From NCBI GenBank assembly GCA_014529385.2, contig CM043968.1, positions 3,744,501-3,808,500 of the forward strand: 64,000 nucleotides of DNA. The letters are read 5' to 3'. The notes below the pieces were generated by a model. The model was given only the letters and a program-made list of their open reading frames with translations. It did no database searches and was not told the DNA's origin. Below, in pieces: positions 22,505 through 33,604 of the stretch (position 1 is the first letter of the stretch; each line of letters opens with the position of its first letter). Origin of the DNA: Adiantum capillus-veneris. Taxonomy: Eukaryota > Streptophyta > Polypodiopsida > Polypodiales > Pteridaceae. Made by a program: the position numbers and the translations under genes.

Positions 22505-23318
22505 GCAGCGTGCAGTTGAACAGGATTTTATTGCTTCTCAAAGAAAGGGTGGTAACAACAATACAGCCACTTCTTATGGTTCTGCTGCAAGTGGAAAAAA
22601 TTACATTCCTAATGCTTCTACTGGCAGCAATTCTTCTGGAAATTCTGGTGATAAGGGCAAAAAGAAAATGCGTTGCCATTATTGTAAATCTAATGATCAC
22701 TTGATAAAGTCGTGTCCTAAGTTGAAGGCCAAAGAGGCTAAGAAGAAAGAGGGTGGTTCCACTGCAAATGCTGGTTCCACTACAAATGCAACCATTGTTG
22801 AGTCTTCTATGCAAGGAGATTGTGTTGCTGATATTGATGTAGAATGGGCTTTTAGCGCAGAGTGCACTTACAATCCTGTTGTCCATGATGCATTCTTGTC
22901 AGTTGCTGCAGATTCACATATGTGGTATTTCGACAGTGGTGCTACAAAGAACATTACCTCACATTGTGAATTGTTCACCTCTCTCAAGTCTGTCCCTCAT
23001 GGGAATTCAGTCACTTGTGCCAATAATGCCTCTTATCCGGGTCAGGGAGTTGGAAAGATTGTGCTTACTGCTGCAAATTGCAGTTCCTTCACACTTGCTG
23101 ATGCACTTTATGTACCTGGGATCAAGAAGAATCTCTTATCTGTATCCGCACTTGCTAAACTTGGACTTGTAGTCAAATTTGTGGATGACAAATGTACAGT
23201 TCATGATCTTAGTTTTGGTGATGAAATTGTTGCATCTGGCCTTTTGTGTCGTGGGTTGTATAAGCTCACTTTGTATGACAAGTGTGGACAAAATTTTGCA
23301 AATGCTGTTGGAGATTAA
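22437..23318 (+). pseudogene. Gag knuckle, protease and pre-integrase part of copia 1
   Basis: Open frame continuing gag. A zinc knuckle CHYCKSNDHLIKSC (CX2CX4HX4C) lies at about 22672-22713, followed by a lysine-rich linker. The aspartic protease active site MWYFDSGATKNITSHCELF lies near 22922, with ALYVPGIKKNLLSVSALAKL as the C-terminal protease block. An in-frame TAA at 23316-23318 separates it from integrase. Confidence 0.85.
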
Positions 23319-24702
23319 AGGGCTATTTCATATGCAAAACTTTGGTATGCACATTTTGGTCATCTGAATTTTGCCAATTTGCTGCGGTTGCAGAAATCTG
23401 ATGTGGTTGCTTCTTTGCTGCTTCTTGAAGCACCTGTCAAACATGTTTGTGAAGGCTGTATTTTGGGTAATATGCAACATTCTAAGTTTCCAAAGGATGG
23501 TTCAATTCGGGCCACATGCAGATTGTAGCTTGTGCATAGTGATGTTTGTGGGCCCATGCAAACTCCGTCCTTGGGCAATTACCTTTACTTTGTGACTTTC
23601 ATTGATGATTACTCCAGGCATGCATGGGTATTTTCGCTTAAAGCAAAGTCCGAAGTTCTTATGTGCTTCAAACAATTTCTCGCTATGGCTGAAAATGTCT
23701 CGAAATGTACTATGGGCACCCTCGTTACGATCGAGGGGGGGAGTATATGTCTCATGAATTCAATGCATTTCTGGCTAGTCGTGGGATAAAACACCAATGT
23801 ACAGTGCCTTATACACCTCAGCAAAATGGTGTTGCTGAGAGGAAAAACAAGTCACTTACAAAAATGGCACGATGTATGGTCAAAATTCAAGCTTTGCCGC
23901 ATTCTTTTTGGCTTGATTCCATCATGTGTTCCACTTATGTACTAAACAGGTGTCCTACGAAAGCTTTGCAGTCTATTATAGAAAGCTTTCTATTGAGCAC
24001 ATGCGTGTTTTTGGCTATTTGGCATATGCTTTGGTGCCACAAACACAGCGTATAAAATTGGATGATAAGGCTGTCAAATGTATTTTTGTTGATTATAGTG
24101 TTGAAAGCAAAGGTTACAGGTTGTATCATCCACAAACAAAACGTATTCTGGTTTCACGGGATGTAGTGTTTGTGGAAGATTCTGTTCAGCCCTTGTTGTC
24201 ATGTACTAGAGACAATAATGTAAGCTCACAGGACATTTATGACACTTTGTTGCCTCTTTTCGGTGGTGGAAATACAAATGTAAGTTCCAATGAGGCAAAT
24301 GTACAACCTGTGGGGGTTTCTAAAAATGTTACAGATCAGCCTATTACTGGTGCAAATGTACATGATGTACTTGATAAGGAAAGGGCTGAAAATGAGCAGG
24401 CTAGAGGTATGCCCAAATGGCTGGTGCACACTTTGCGTGATAGTAAATTGGATGCACCTTTGTCTAGTTGTACTCGTTTAGGCTCTCGCCATGCATCTTA
24501 TGCATCAGATTGTTATGCTTTGGTTGTGTCTAGCTTACATGATGTTGAGGAGCCTCTGTCTTTTGATGAAGCACAGAATTCAAAAAGTTGGATGGTTGCC
24601 ATGCAATCAGAATATGATGCACTTATAGAAAATGACACATGGACTTTATGTGATTTTCCTCCTGGCAAAAAGGCATTGGTACGAAATGGGTTTACAAATT
24701 GA
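23319..24702 (+). pseudogene. Integrase of copia 1, broken
   Basis: The zinc-binding part (LWYAHFGHLNFANLLRLQKS ... VCEGCILGNMQHSKFPKDG) is followed by an in-frame TAG at 23526-23528. The core follows with VHSDVCGPMQTPSLGNYLYF and FIDDYSRHAWVF. After a frame change near 23715, YDRGGEYMSHEFNAFL and YTPQQNGVAERKNKSL give the other catalytic residues. A second frame change near 23960 leads into the C-terminal stretch VFGYLAYALVPQTQRIKLDD and the acidic linker up to RT. DNA strand transfer would need all three acidic residues in one frame, which is not the case here. Confidence 0.85.
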
Positions 24703-25329
24703 AACACAAGCCGGATGGTGAGATTGATCGCCATAAGGCTCAACTTGTTGCAAAGGGTTATGCACAACAAAAAGGCATAGATTATGAAGAGACTTTTGCT
24801 CCCACTTGTCGTATGACTACTGTGCATTTTCTATGTGCATTGGAAGCTCATGTTGGTTAGGATGTTCATCAATCAGACAAAGTTACTACTTTCTTGCATG
24901 GTGACATACTTGAGGAAGTTTATGTAACGCAGCCTCGTGGTTTTGTCATAAAAGGACAAGAGGACAAAGTGTGCAGATGTAAGAAGGCTTTGTATGGGTT
25001 GAAGCAATCTCCTTGTGCTTGGTATGAGAAAGTTGACACTCATTTGGTCAAATGAGGCTTTCGTAACAGTCCAACAGAAAGTACATTGTTTGTAAAGCGT
25101 GAGGGTGATGAACTTCTCATTGTGGTTCTTTATGTCGATGATTTGCTGATCACTGGACCAAATGAGAGACATATTGCTGAATTTAAGGCTGATTTGAATG
25201 CTACTTTCAAGATGAAAGATTTGGGGATGTTGCATCACTACATGAGTATACAGTTTAAGCAGTGTGATGGTGGTATTGCCCAAGGTATTGCAGAAAAGTT
25301 ACATAGGTACATTGCTATGTAAGTTTGGA
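24550..25329 (+). pseudogene. Reverse transcriptase of copia 1, broken
   Basis: Begins with SWMVAMQSEYDALIENDTWT in the integrase frame. After a one-base frame change near 24680 come [20 protein letters not shown], then a stop at about 24858. KKALYGLKQSPCAWYEKVDT and a stop near 25054 follow, then the catalytic YVDD box at 25131-25142 (VVLYVDDLLITG). The frame is lost again near 25290. Confidence 0.88.
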
Positions 25330-26110
25330 TTTGAGGATTGCAAACCTATTGCCACTCCCATGGAAACAAGTTTGAAGTTGAGTCTACATGTTGCTGGCGA
25401 TCCTGCTGATGTCACTCTTTATCAAACTGTTATTGGCTGCCTCATTTATGTATGCAACATGAGACCATATATTCAGTTTGCAGTCTCACAGGTCAGCAGA
25501 TTTATGCATAGCCCAGGGTCTAAGCATTGGCAGGCTGTAAAGAGGATTTTCCGCTACCTTAGTGGCACTTTACATCTTGGCTTGTTTTATCCCAAGGGGG
25601 ATCATTGCCGCCAGATTTACATGCTTTTTCGGACTCAGATTGGGTTGGTTGTTTTGACACACGAGTGTCCACAAGTGGTTTTTGTTTCATGCTTGGCAGT
25701 TCATGTATATCATGGTTGAGCAAGAAGCAACCTACTGTGGCCACTTCGAGTTGTGAGGCTGGGTATAGGGTAGTCTTCACAGCTACGGTTGAGTGTGTAT
25801 GGCTCATACGCCTTATGGGGCTGATTTGAGTGTTGAACAGGACACTGCCAACACTATCTACACTGACAGTCAGAGTGCATTGGCAGTTGCAAGGAACCTA
25901 GTTTTTCATGCTCGCACAAAGCACATTGAGGTGCATTACCACTATGTCAGGGAGAGGCTCTCAACAGGAGAGATCAGCTTGGCTTATGTGCCAACGCAGG
26001 ACAGAAGCTTGAAGCTTTCCGCAAAGCTTTGGGCTTACTCCCCTTTGTGGACTGATCATGTCCTCAGGGCATGGCACTTCCCTTTACTCATGTGCCAGCT
26101 CTCGTTCACC
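25329..26110 (+). pseudogene. RNase H of copia 1, broken
   Basis: Readable blocks: FEDCKPIATPMETSLKLSLH, YQTVIGCLIYVCNMRPYIQF, HWQAVKRIFRYLSGTLHLGL. After a frame change come HAFSDSDWVGCFDTRVSTSG and FCFMLGSSCISWLSKKQPTV, and after another IYTDSQSALAVARNLVFHA and RTKHIEVHYHYVRERLSTG. These are the Ty1/copia RNase H motifs in order, spread over three frames. Confidence 0.88.
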
Positions 26111-26118
26111 GCATCACT

Positions 26119-26355
26119 CCAGGGGGGATTTGTTACCATATACATGTGGTAGTGATGTGTGTGAACACACTAGGACCGCCTGGGCATTTTTCCCTCTTTA
26201 GGAGGTTTTTCCCCCGAGCATTGTATATATGCCCATCACTCTAGGGCTATCTATATTTCCATTGCACACTAAGTAACACACTCTCTATTGTGTGCCTTGA
26301 GCTTCCTTCGTCTTCTCCAAGCTCTGTGCGTTTCTCTGCAACCCTAATTCCAACA
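26119..26355 (+). repeat. PPT and 3' LTR of copia 1
   Basis: The purine tract AGGGGGGATT (26121-26130) precedes the LTR (26131-26355), which is 225 bp long and nearly identical to the 5' LTR. Confidence 0.9.
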
Positions 26356-27110
26356 TAAATGCACCAGCTACTTTCACTCATATGGAATCAAATTTTCATT
26401 GACCATCAAGACTTTGTCATTGCATTTTTTAATACTATTTTTGTGTTTAGTAAATATGTGCAAGAACATGAGGAGCATTTAACACGTGTCATTGACCTTC
26501 TTACACAAAACCACCTATACCTAAATCTTGAAAAGAGTTCATTTTTCCAATATGAAATTGAGTATTTGGACATATTGTATCGGGAAAGGAAATACATGTA
26601 GACTCCAAGAAAATTGAAGCTATACAATCTTGGTCTAGACCCAAAAACCTGCATAAGCTACATTCTTTTATTGGTCTATGTAGTTATTACAAGAAGTTTG
26701 TTTGTAATTTTGCTTACCAATGTCATTATCTGACTCTTCTGTTAAAGAAAACACTCTATATATATGGACTCACTTACAAAAAAATTCATTCACTGCACTA
26801 AAGAATGCTTTGACTAATGCACATGTGTTACAACTGCGTGATTGTGACTGACCATCCTTTGTTGTAGTTACTGATGCTAGTGGAAAAGGTATCGATACAA
26901 TTCTTATGCAAGATAACCATCCACTTGCATTTGAAAGTCGTAAATTTAAACCATTTACTCTCACTGCACATCAAGATGTACATCTCTTTTTAAAATCCAT
27001 TTTTTCTCACCATGGTTTGCCAAAAGTAATCATATCTTGTAGAATTTCCAAATTTTGTAGTGCTTTTTGGACTACAGTTTTAAAAAAATCTTGGTACTAC
27101 ATTTGATTTC
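26356..27110 (+). pseudogene. RT end, RNase H and integrase scrap of element C
   Basis: Resumes with APATF-type sequence at 26360, followed by DFVIAFFNTIFVFSKYVQEH where FNTI replaces the catalytic L/YDDI box. HLYLNLEKSSFFQYEIEYL follows. In another frame are SFIGLCSYYKKFVCNFAYQC and the RNase H parts VVTDASGKGIDTILMQD and HPLAFESRKFKPFTLTAHQD. At about 26975 it jumps directly to integrase text (FSHHGLPKVIISCRISKFCS), so the rest of RNase H and the integrase N-terminus are deleted. The reading then ends. Confidence 0.75.
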
Positions 27111-27904
27111 ACTTCTACATTCCATTCTATGGGGTGCATGCAGAGGATCTACAAAATGAAACAGAGGACATCTACCTAAACGGAGAGTTCTATATAGACA
27201 TAGGGAGTTATGCTGAGCTATGCGAGGATGAGAGAGAGACCTCTTAAAGCCATAAACATTGTATTTGAACAATTTTGCTCCATTTTATAATATATATTGT
27301 ATTCACGTGGCTTTTTGTCCATTCCTATCTATATGCTATACTTGAGAAATTTAGATTGTGTTTAATCGTCATTGCTTCCACTCCAGATATGCTCCTTCCC
27401 TCTCTTCCCTCTCATGTTCCCTTCCCCTCTTTCTCTCTCTCCCTCTCAATCTCGGCTAGCTCCTACGATTTCAACGGCTGCGTGTAAGGGTCCTGCAACA
27501 AACACAGCACTCCATTAAGAAGCAAGGACACTCCTTGATGTGTCGTGAAAGTCTGATATGCCGACTACGTTGGCTCGAGGCCGAAGCAGCACTGCGCTCC
27601 AAGTGTGATGGAGGTTGAGGCTGCAATCGCGAAGGAGGTGATCCGTCTCTGCTCATAGATGCTGCTCGTCCCTCCACTAGATCTAGTTGATCGGATAAAA
27701 GAGACGCTAAGAAGCACTCTATGTTGCAAGTAATCGAGAAAACTATGGCAAATAGAAAAGAGATTTAATTTATGACCAGAGTGTTTTATCACAACTACAT
27801 ATAAAAGGCACGTTGTTCAAGACTGATACGTAAATGCACATGGGAGACAAATTCACAAGAACTTCACAGGAATCTCTCTACACAGGAACCCCTCCCCCTT
27901 TATG

Positions 27905-27908
<4 letters not shown>
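27111..27908. other. Unassigned sequence between element C and copia 2
   Basis: No domain recognised. Short minus-strand ORFs at 27471-27792 lack motifs. No LTR of element C is found here, so its 3' end is lost. Confidence 0.4.

Positions 27909-27986
<78 letters not shown>
27909..27986. repeat. (CT)n microsatellite
   Basis: About 39 uninterrupted CT units, 22 bp left of the copia 2 LTR. Confidence 0.97.
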
Positions 27987-27991
<5 letters not shown>

Positions 27992-28008
27992 GGAATCCCT
28001 CTCCCTAT

Positions 28009-28200
28009 TGAAGTGCACGAGCGGGAGCGTGTGAGAGTGTGTGCAGCAGTGGAGAAGAGAGAAGAAGAGGAGACCTTGTGTTTGCAGGGGCTAAAACTCA
28101 CTCTCTACATGTGAGCCCCCTTATTCTATTATGTACATAATGAATAAGTATAGTGGGCGGGCACCTGGCCTAACCGGCCACATGGGGCTTTACCCCAACA
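28009..28200 (-). repeat. 3' LTR of copia 2
   Basis: On the minus strand TGTTGGGG... to ...CACTTCA; 192 bp, same length as the partner at 30881-31072. Confidence 0.93.
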
Positions 28201-28283
28201 ACCACCCACGTAAAGGCCAATGTGCTCGTGAGAGAGAAAAGAAAACCCTACAAAACCTGTACAAGGCCATCACAAGTATGAAC

Positions 28284-28757
28284 TCAGCCAACGCCCACTG
28301 GCTCACATAATCTGTGTGCATCCAGCTCTAATCGTAGAGAAAGTATAGAACGATCGATACCATACTCCTCACCAAAACCGCACACATCTTGCAGGTATCT
28401 CACCATACATTGCAAAGTGCCCCTATGCTCAAGCCCAACGTCAATCACTGCACGAGTAACTGCTCCCACTGCAAATGCAATCTCGGGTCTCGAGACGAGT
28501 ATCTCGTACATGAGACTCCCGAATGATGATGCAATCCTAGCAATATCTGCCAATCTGGCCATCTCAGTCAAATCTGGCTCAGAACTCCACTCTTGGAAAT
28601 CACTCTGACACCCGAAATCCGATCCCTGGAATCCATCCTCATGTCCATCGCATGTCACATGCACACCAAGAGCATCTATCTGTCCTGAACCATGTGTGGT
28701 AAGAGCAATGCCTAGCTCTAGCTCACATGCATCAGCCTCTGGCCTAAGCATATCCAT
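28284..28757 (-). pseudogene. RT/RNase H C-terminal remnant of copia 2
   Basis: The open frame contains SSFGSLMYEILVSRPEIAFA, VGAVTRA and the pattern ..HRGTLQCMVRYLQD, matching the copia block between RT and RNase H (normally GSLMYAM..TRPDI...VS..M..P...HW.A..RILRYL). The catalytic RT and RNase H residues are absent. Confidence 0.65.
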
Positions 28758-29013
28758 GAATAAATCACGGCTGAATCCTCAACACTCAAGCCATCCATAT
28801 TTGTCATCGTATCCACGAATGACATGACCTGCTGCACATGCAACCTATCCGCAAAGGAGACATGCCTCGTCTCTCTGCATGGCTGCGTACTCACAAAGAC
28901 TGTTCTGTCTTGTATGTGACAAACTCGCATCGCATGAATCATGCCAACACTAGCACCTCTCGCTTGACTAGCTGTCCACAATGCAATATGAAAATGTGCT
29001 CATCTAGCACTAC

Positions 29014-29421
29014 CTAGCATTCGTTGTCTTGTAAGTGACTCACAGAGATCAAGCTCTGCGTCAAACCTGGCACATGGCGTACATCTCGCAGCACGTATGA
29101 TGCACCACTCGGCAACGATAGTCTGACATCTCCTGCACCAACTATGTCATGCACTAAACCATCAGCTAGACACACACATCCAAGCATACCACTAGCATAT
29201 GTACTAAACCACTCACGACTCGACGTGACATGAAATCTAGCACTCACATCTAGTATCCAATGCGAAGGTAATGTGTCGTCAAAAAACGACATAAGAAAGT
29301 CAAGAGTAAACATGGAAGCAAAGGCAACATCTCCGTCATGCGAAGCCACATACTCTACATCTGCTCCCACATCATCCAAAGTGATAGCATCCCTCCTGTG
29401 CTGTCTCCTGCATTGTCTCAT
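29014..29421 (-). pseudogene. Protease remnant of copia 2
   Basis: HWILDVSARFHVTSSREWFS corresponds to the copia protease block WILDSGASxHxT, with the active-site Gly-containing triad altered to D-V-S. GAGDVRLSLPSGASYVLRDV and RHVPGLTQSLISVSHL are the C-terminal protease motifs. The loss of the catalytic DSG means it cannot cleave. Confidence 0.75.
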
Positions 29422-29429
29422 CCGTCAAA

Positions 29430-29906
29430 AACACGCCTACGTACATGCCCTGTATGACCACAATGCCAACACACAACATCTCTATGTCTATGAGATTGTC
29501 CTTTGACTGTAGGCATCTCTCTAGACTCATTTGTGCCAAAAGCATTGCACAATATTTGCCATTACTCTCTACCTGTACATGCATCCAAACCAATGCAATA
29601 GACAGACTCACCAAGGTGTAATATGATCGTTGAATGCCCAAGCTCATCCAAGTCCTCCCACTCATCGTCAGTCATAGACTCCGGCATAGCATCCATGCCC
29701 TGTAGTGGCAACACTTGGCCCAACTGAGTCAATGCAGGATGCATACCTGCTTTCCAATGCTCAAAGTTTGAACCATCAAACTTTGTATATAAAAGCACAA
29801 ATCTAACAATGATGTACATGCCAAATCCATGGCAATAACTTGTGACAAGACCAAGCACAAGTCGATCAACTGACAATAGACAAAGCCTGGCTAGCTCATA
29901 CACCAA
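29430..29906 (-). pseudogene. Gag remnant of copia 2
   Basis: YTKFDGSNFEHWKAGMHPAL and MPESMTDDEWEDLDELGHST match the N-terminal Gag domain of plant copia elements (KFDGxNFxxWK, PxxMTDxEWxxLD). A knuckle-like CWHCGHTGHVRRR near 29470 lacks the final cysteine and lies in another frame. The gag core between the two parts is shortened. Confidence 0.75.
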
Positions 29907-30866
29907 GTACTGTCAAAATACAACATAAGCTGGCATAAGCTGTCTAAGAGAAGTGTCAACAAATATGGTGATCAATGTAACGAGCAAGTGAGCAAAACCG
30001 CTCAAATGATGTCAAAACACCCGCTCTAATCCAAGAGCACTATATGAGAATCGATGAAACTAGCATCAACAATCTCCAACCTAAAGAGATTACCACATAT
30101 ATGTCAAATGATGTAATCCGGTGAGCAAACGCTTTCACAATGCGATGCCAAAACACTATGGCAAAGCAACCACTGAGTGCCAAATGCAATCAAAACATGA
30201 TTGCAAACCATGCGCATAAACAAATAAACTCGTAAGAAAAATCTGGCAAAGTTTCGGCAGTATTTGGCTATCTAAGCATAATAACCATACATGCTATAAA
30301 CATGCTCAAAACCATGAGCAAATCATGCACAAAATCCGCACTCAAGCATACATGAGCTGCCCCAAAGTCTCAACTCCTCGAGCATCAAACCACATAAGGC
30401 ATACATCGTATCCTTTCACTTGTGAGCAAACTTGCAGCCATTACCACTCTCACATCCGAGAGCAAACCATGTGTAATCCTCGACACACAATAAACAGCTG
30501 CTGCTGCAGAAAATTTAGAGGTCAAAATCAGCCCAAATGGACATCATCATTGCGCCGGAACGTGCCCAGGCTAAACCCTAACCTTGCATAAATCGCATCC
30601 CGTATGCAAAAGTTATGCAAAAAACAATGTTTTGGAGTCCGAAAAACGACCTGCGGAAATGAAAATATGCATTCTTTCTCTAAGTATGGCTACAAAAAAG
30701 CATACACACTTGCAATAAGCCCTTCTCTCAAGCTTAGGAATGTCCCTCAAGCTTCCGTGAGCACAGATCTGGTGATTGCTCACCGATCTCAAGCTTCCAC
30801 CAAAAGCGAGCTCACCATAGCCAAAAGCTCACTTGTCTGCAGCACTCCATTTGTCGCAAAGCCAAA
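29907..30866 (-). other. Leader region of copia 2
   Basis: About 960 bp between the primer site and gag, without a recognisable domain. Plus-strand ORFs here (30325-30873) are shadows. Confidence 0.5.
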
Positions 30867-30878
30867 GCTCTGATACCA
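30867..30878 (-). promoter_or_regulatory. Primer-binding site of copia 2 (initiator-Met tRNA)
   Basis: The minus strand reads TGGTATCAGAGC two bases inside the right LTR. Confidence 0.92.
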
Positions 30879-30880
30879 GT

Positions 30881-31072
30881 TGAAGTACACGAGTGGGAGC
30901 GTGTGAGAGTGTATGTAGCAATGGAGAAGAGAGAAGAAGAGAAGACCTTGTGCTTGCAAGGGCCAAAACTCACTCTCTACATGTGAGCCCCCTTATTCTA
31001 TTATGTACATAATGAATAAGTATAGTGGACGGGCACCTGGCCTAACCGACCACATGGGGCTTTATACCAACA
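30881..31072 (-). repeat. 5' LTR of copia 2
   Basis: 192 bp, TG...CA on both strands. Most differences from the partner are G-to-A or C-to-T in this copy. Confidence 0.93.
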
Positions 31073-31159
31073 CCTATTATCTATAGTATCGATTATAACT
31101 TGTCCATGTTTTCTTCTCCATTCAATATTAAGATTAAATGTTCATGTGTTAATGCATGT

Positions 31160-32140
31160 ATGGATGATGATGAGTTTCTTTCTTCTTTGTCATCCCAACA
31201 GAGGAGGTGGTATGAGGAGTGTCATTGCACTGGAGCACCATCACGTCGTTCCACTCCTTCAGCATCTCCCTCTGTTTCGGAGCATTCAACACACTCCGAA
31301 GCTTCGGTGTTGACGAGACGATCTTCACACTCGTCTAGGCACCGACGCTCTAGTGGTGGCGGTGCAGGTTGCTGTGGAGATGCCGTCACTGATGCCTCAA
31401 CACCACCTCATGTTCGATGAGGCTCCTTACCTTCCCCTTCTTTGCTCACCCCACACCAACCACGGCATCACCATCTATGCCAGGTTTTGTGCGGCTATCG
31501 GCCGTTCCTGGTTACACACCACTAGCTACTACTCTGGGAGTCACCCCAGTTCGACACTCCTCGCTTTAGGGCCCAGACTCCAGTGGAGACACCTGACGTC
31601 CGTACCCCCATCGAGACGCCGCTAGAGACACCACTCGAGACCCCTAATGAGACCCCCAATTTCAGACGTCACATGCGAGAGGGCTTGCGGTACTCAGTCG
31701 ACATCAACGACGACATCATCTTGGATGACGAAGGCAAGAAGGTGATCGCGCGCATGCGCGGTCTTTGCTCTCAGGTGTTTTGATACTACATACTAAACAC
31801 ATGGAGTAAAGTGCCAAATGAATTAAAAGACAGAGTCATCAGCATGTTGCATGACGAGTTTCCCTTGTCAAGTCGGGATGAGCGCTTCAATGAAGACCTG
31901 ATGAAGGTTCAAATGTGCGAATACTGCAAGCACAAGCATTCTAAAGTACAAAAAGCAATAAAGCATGGGTGGAATAGACCAGATTGGCTGGCCAAAGAAG
32001 ATTGGAAGAATGTGAAGCGAGTAGCGTGCGAGAATCCTGACAAGTGGAAGCAACAAAAACAGGCAGCCGAAGCGCGAGTAGAGGCAGGGAGTTGGCACCA
32101 CTTGGGGAGCGGCGGGTGGACATCATTTGAGGTCGATTTT
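31160..32140 (+). pseudogene. En/Spm-type (Transposase_24-like) protein of CACTA-1
   Basis: ATG at 31160 gives MDDDEFLSSLSSQQRRWYEE and a Ser/Pro/Thr-rich region, with a stop at 31418-31420. After frame-disturbed text the frame is open again with tandem ETP repeats (TPIETPLETPLETPNETP). SVDINDDIILDDEGKKVIAR and a stop at 31781-31783 follow. The conserved part is YYILNTWSKVPNELKDRVIS, FPLSSRDERFNEDLMKVQMC, GWNRPDWLAKEDWKNVKRVA and WHHLGSGGWTSF. The order W..VP..l+d..., RPDW(i/l)..e.W and a G-S-hydrophobic end is that of plant Transposase_24 proteins of En/Spm elements. A GT donor follows at about 32141. Two stops make this copy a pseudogene unless it is spliced around them. Confidence 0.65.
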
Positions 32141-32890
32141 GTAAGTGTTTTTGCATTGCTCTTTAGGTTTGGTAGTTACGTCTATTTGTGCTTTTAAATT
32201 CTAACATAATGGATTCTTTGCATGTTTTGAACAGTGATCGATGACAGGACGTGACTCCACATCGTACAAGCGTGAGTACGCAGGCAGAAAGGGCTTAAAC
32301 GCCCTGATGAACATTCTTAGTTCTCATGGTGGCATGGTTAGTATTTCACTTTACTCTTTTACATTTGTTGTATTTTAATGATAAGCTAAGAAATTAGATT
32401 TTTTTGTAATTATATGTTTATCCTTACAGAAAGTCTTATTGTTTTTTTTGTGTAGAATCCGACAGATACGTTGCTTGGACACGATGAGACGTCTGATTAG
32501 GCGACGTCAGTCTAGTTGTAGCCAGATAGCATTAGTTTTCTTTTGTCATAGCATGTATAATGAGATGACGTGTATACGTCTTTTTGTAACTATTGGAAAA
32601 CCATGTATTTTCTCAATAATGACAATTGTGTTGTAACTATTACATTTGCAAAGCTTAACAATCAAGTGATTTTGCCTATGATGTGTATAATTGTCGTTGA
32701 TTTACTTTCATCCAATTACTTTTGTCATTTTTGTATCTTTATTCTGCAAACAATACTATGCATGATGGAGTTAATGGTTATATTGTCTTGTGGGTGACTA
32801 CTTTCGGTCTATACCTTGCACTTTCTTTCAAAGGTGAATCTATGCTTATTTTGGATTCATTTAGGTATACTTTATTCTGGAAACATTCAA
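32141..32890 (+). other. Likely introns and short exon of CACTA-1
   Basis: A GTAAGT donor at about 32140 and an acceptor TTTTGAACAG at about 32235 bracket a possible intron. A short open stretch (RDSTSYKREYAGRKGLNALM) at 32243-32335 could be the next exon. After that the sequence is AT-rich with no domain. Confidence 0.4.
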
Positions 32891-32900
32891 TATGGTTGAT

Positions 32901-32934
32901 GGGTGGCAGGGCATTGTTGAATGCCCTGCCACCC
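32901..32934. repeat. Perfect hairpin before the CACTA-1 subterminal array
   Basis: GGGTGGCAGGGCATT (32901-32915), loop GTTG, then the exact reverse complement (32920-32934): a 15-bp perfect stem. It lies about 280 bp from the 3' terminus, where the subterminal repeats begin. Confidence 0.9.
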
Positions 32935-33199
32935 AAATTTTTTCACTCTCAAGCATTGCTATAAGCATCTCTATATAAGGTTCTGCAACATCGCTATAAG
33001 CATCGCTACAGAAGGACTGCAATCATCGCTATAATCGTCGCTATATAGCAACACGTATAACAACTTCTATAGCGATAGTTATAGCAACGTTCTCGTAGCA
33101 ATGCTTTTAGCGACGTCTTAGCAACGTCGGGGAGTATAAAAACCCAATGTATTTTTGTTGCTAAAAGCGTCACACAAATACACATAATCTCTTGTAGTG

Positions 33200-33604
33200 G
33201 ATGGCTACATTTACAACCATATCTCTTATCTCTACTCAAAACGATAGCTACATTTATGTAATTGTACATATATATTTGTTTATGCATGTATGTAGGCACT
33301 AAGTACGGGAGCATAGCACTCAAACGCTTTCTCTTCAGGTATAGTCCTTTTTTAATCCTGGCGTTGCAGTCATTGATCCACTCATGCATGGATTACCACA
33401 ACGTACCTTTGATTTTACCACTGTTGAGACTGTGATGATATCTAAATTAGAGGTGCCACTTGACCTTTGGCACTACTAGCCTCTACTTAGGTCTACTAGT
33501 ATGTATATGTATCTATGTGCTTGTGTGCTAATATACTTGTGTACATATTTATAAATGAGTGAGTAGGGGGCAAGCTAAATCTCATATTGCTCTTTGTAAT
33601 GTAG
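33200..33604. other. Spacer between CACTA-1 end and the next transposon gene
   Basis: AT-rich, without a recognisable domain. It ends in TTTGTAATGTAG directly before the ATG at 33605, which resembles a splice acceptor or leader. Confidence 0.35.

Larger units (their letters stand above)
21244..26355 (+). mobile_element. Ty1/copia element (copia 1), full length, frame-broken
   Basis: LTRs at 21244-21470 and 26131-26355 differ at about eight substitutions and two 1-bp length changes. The flanks are CAAAT at 21239-21243 and TAAAT at 26356-26360, a 5-bp target duplication with one later change. The order gag, protease, integrase, RT, RNase H is that of Ty1/copia. The element interrupts the RT of element C exactly between the Asn and Ala codons of FGLTN/APATF. 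Several frameshifts and stops make it defective. Confidence 0.95.
28009..31072 (-). mobile_element. Short copia element on minus strand (copia 2), internally deleted
   Basis: Two 192-bp LTRs (28009-28200 and 30881-31072) and a perfect 5-bp target duplication CCTAT (28004-28008 and 31073-31077). On the minus strand the primer site TGGTATCAGAGC follows the right LTR. Remnants of gag, zinc knuckle, protease and RT/RNase H end are present in order, but integrase and most of RT are missing. At 3.06 kb it is a non-autonomous derivative. The LTRs differ at 13 sites, 12 of them transitions. Confidence 0.93.
31078..33199 (+). mobile_element. CACTA (En/Spm) transposon, 3' half (CACTA-1)
   Basis: The region ends in TCTCTTGTAGTG (33188-33199), the reverse complement of a CACTACAAGA-type CACTA terminus. 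A subterminal array of TCGCTATA/TATAGCGA words (32950-33130), in both orientations, precedes the end. Upstream exons encode an En/Spm-type accessory protein. The 5' terminus was not found; copia 2 may lie inside the element or at its edge. Confidence 0.7.

Noticed and set aside
30047-30059. CACTATATGAGAA, nearly the inverse of the CACTA-2 terminus at 35700
   Set aside because: It lies inside the leader of copia 2, which has its own perfect target duplication. A CACTA starting there would have to include half of that element, and no subterminal repeats follow. Treated as chance.
33471-33490. CACTACTAGCC as a possible 5' CACTA terminus
   Set aside because: It does not match the TIR of either neighbouring CACTA 3' end and has no subterminal repeats.
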